This document shows positions 14,286 through 15,180 of a stretch of DNA of 15,180 bases, piece after piece. Origin of the DNA: an uncultured Clostridia bacterium. GTDB lineage: Bacteria > Bacillota > Clostridia > TANB77 > CAG-508. The notes under the pieces are model-generated. The model worked only from the letters and a program-made list of their open reading frames with translations, made no database searches and was not told the origin of the DNA. The stretch's first letter is position 1. Every line of letters begins with the position of its first letter. The DNA is taken from the NCBI GenBank assembly GCA_934167685.1, contig CAKPLQ010000034.1, forward strand, positions 1 through 15,180, in the 5' to 3' direction. The translations under genes were made by a program, and so were the position numbers.

Positions 14286-14648
14286 ATGAAAAAAGAAAGA
14301 ATTTTAAAAACAATAGTTGTATTATTAATTGGAGTAGTTTTATTAGCAATGTCAAGTAATGTTTTTGCAGCAGATGTTCAATTTTGGGAGGATACAACAA
14401 ATCAATTAAATACTAATACTAACACAAACACTAATACAAGTACTAATACTAACACTAATACTAATACTAATATGAATACAAACACTGCTAATTCTGTAGG
14501 TACAACAAATACAGAAACAAACAATTATAATACAAATTTGCCAAAAGCAGGAGCTTCTGAAAATAAAATTTTAGGAATTGGAATACTAATATTAGCAATA
14601 TTAGCAATATATACTTATAAAAAAATAAATCAATATAAAAATATATAA
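14286..14648 (+). CDS. Small secreted Asn-Thr repeat protein with LPKAG sorting-like motif
   Basis: This 120-residue protein has three parts. Residues 1-28 are a signal peptide (MKKERILK, a hydrophobic core, cleavage likely after VFA at 26-28). Residues 42-67 are 13 Asn-Thr-type dipeptides with one Ser-Thr and one Asn-Met, a flexible hydrophilic stalk that could be glycosylated. The end has NLPKAGAS (L85-G89), a hydrophobic helix and a positively charged tail (YKKINQYK). That order of LPxxG, helix and charged tail is the cell-wall sorting signal recognised by sortases; LPKAG is a variant of LPXTG. No folded domain is present, so it may be a spacer, a decoy or a small envelope protein. GAGG (14275-14278) precedes the ATG. 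Function unknown. Confidence 0.75.
   Translation: MKKERILKTIVVLLIGVVLLAMSSNVFAADVQFWEDTTNQLNTNTNTNTNTSTNTNTNTNTNMNTNTANSVGTTNTETNNYNTNLPKAGASENKILGIGILILAILAIYTYKKINQYKNI
14409..14486 (+). repeat. Hexanucleotide Asn-Thr repeat tract
   Basis: Thirteen in-frame units close to AATACT/AACACT encode the Asn-Thr stalk. The third-base drift shows selection for the amino acids. Slippage by whole units would change stalk length without breaking the frame. Confidence 0.85.
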
Positions 14649-14674
14649 GAGAAAAAGTAAAATAAAGGTTTCTT

Positions 14675-14859
14675 TTAGAGAGAGTTAGTCATAGGCTGTA
14701 AACTAATTCAAGAAAACGTATTTGAAAAACTAACTCTTTACATTTCTAGTGAATAAGCTAGACGTATAGATGCGTTAAATCAAATTAAGTAAAAAAATGG
14801 GATGGAACCGTGTATAAGCACTCCTATAGGAATTAACGAACCTATAGGGGTGTATTTTT
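14675..14859 (+). promoter_or_regulatory. T-box leader of thrS (threonine tRNA sensing)
   Basis: The leader senses uncharged tRNA-Thr and controls transcription of thrS. Stem I is closed by AGAGTTAGT (14679-14687) with ACTAACTCT (14728-14736). In the specifier position GAAAA-ACT-A, the ACT (14728-14730) is a threonine codon, in agreement with the gene downstream. Stem II is TCTAG/CTAGA (14744-14761) and stem III is ACGT/GCGT (14761-14774). The T-box sequence TGGGATGGAACCGTG spans 14797-14811; its UGGA would pair with the tRNA acceptor end. The terminator arms are 14818-14829 and 14840-14851. Stem I is only about 60 nt, clearly shorter than usual. No convincing promoter was found upstream. Confidence 0.88.
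14818..14858 (+). terminator. Regulated terminator of the thrS T-box
   Basis: CACTCCTATAGG (14818-14829) pairs with CCTATAGGGGTG (14840-14851) over 12 bp with one G-U, followed by TATTTTT. Its 5' arm overlaps the 3' strand of the antiterminator. Confidence 0.9.
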
Positions 14860-14908
14860 GTGCAGAAATATGAAGAACCAGCCCAATTAGATAAAGGAGG
14901 AATTTTAA

Positions 14909-15180
14909 ATGATAAAAGTAACATTAAAAGATGGAAAAATCTTAGAGGTAGAAAAAGGAAAAACAATATTAGAAGTAGCTAAACAAATAAGTGAAGGACT
15001 AGCTAGAATGGCAACATGTGGGGAAGTAAATGGAAAAGTAGAAGACTTAAGATATGAATTAACTGAAGATTGTTCATTAAGCATATGCACATTTGAAAAT
15101 AGCGAAGAAGGTAAAAAGGCATATTGGCATACAACTTCACATATAATGGCACAAGCAATAAAAAGATTATTTCCAAATGT
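14909..15180 (+). CDS. thrS: Threonyl-tRNA synthetase, N-terminal part (cut by the right edge)
   Basis: The first 90 codons are visible. The TGS domain comes first (MIKVTLKDGKILEVEKGKT, about 1-62), then the start of the editing domain with HTTSHIMAQA (H74 and H78, the HxxxH motif that hydrolyses mischarged Ser-tRNA-Thr). The enzyme charges tRNA-Thr in the cytoplasm. AAAGGAGG (14893-14900) is 8 nt before the ATG, and the T-box leader immediately upstream carries a threonine specifier, which supports the assignment independently. The aminoacylation domain lies beyond the window. Confidence 0.95.
   Translation, partial: MIKVTLKDGKILEVEKGKTILEVAKQISEGLARMATCGEVNGKVEDLRYELTEDCSLSICTFENSEEGKKAYWHTTSHIMAQAIKRLFPN

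Noticed and set aside
14409..14486. Short repeats as a CRISPR array or tandem satellite
   Set aside because: The units are six bases, in frame, and encode Asn-Thr with synonymous variation inside a signal-peptide protein; there are no spacers.

Overview
The window is AT-rich, densely packed chromosomal DNA from a low-GC Gram-positive bacterium, most likely a gut-type member of the Clostridia. The reasons are strong AGGAGG-type ribosome binding sites, SigA-like TTGACA/TATAAT promoters with 17-bp spacing, a tRNA-responsive T-box leader before thrS, a Firmicutes-like 6S RNA, a DnaE polymerase with a PHP domain, and an LPXTG-like surface protein. I cannot name the species from sequence alone.

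Layout. 1-525: the 5' part of an ISLre2/UPF0236-type transposase on the minus strand, running off the left edge, with a hairpin over its ribosome binding site. 572-978: an isolated transcription unit with promoter, a small two-helix membrane protein and a terminator; its mRNA is folded into consecutive strong hairpins. 1052-4124: three tightly spaced or overlapping genes, namely a COG2509-type FAD protein, a protein resembling the DUF6873 guanidino-modifying-enzyme fold family, and a YgjP/SprT-like zinc metallopeptidase. 4131-4627: yqeY with its own promoter. 4628-5421: a 0.8-kb stretch without large genes that holds 6S RNA and then a compact convergent unit, a 36-residue hydrophobic peptide facing a divergently promoted antisense RNA, which looks like an undescribed type I toxin-antitoxin locus. 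5422-8928: dnaE. 8931-9004: a 25-bp-arm palindrome of REP/MITE type. 9020-11632: an MgtA-like P-type ATPase with an altered transmembrane-4 motif. 11639-12080: RNase P RNA, ending in a terminator shared with a convergent RluA-family pseudouridine synthase (12079-12954, minus). 13079-14170: ychF. 14286-14648: a small secreted Asn-Thr-repeat protein with an LPKAG sorting-like motif. 14675-15180: a T-box leader with Thr specifier ACU and the start of thrS, cut by the right edge.

Most genes are information-processing housekeeping functions: replication (DnaE), tRNA processing (RNase P), rRNA or tRNA pseudouridylation, transcription control (6S RNA), translation (YchF, ThrS) and tRNA-related YqeY. 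Accessory material is inserted between them: the IS end, the structured small-protein unit, the toxin-antitoxin candidate and the palindrome. The best candidates for something new are the unit at 5037-5381 and the highly structured transcript at 607-978.
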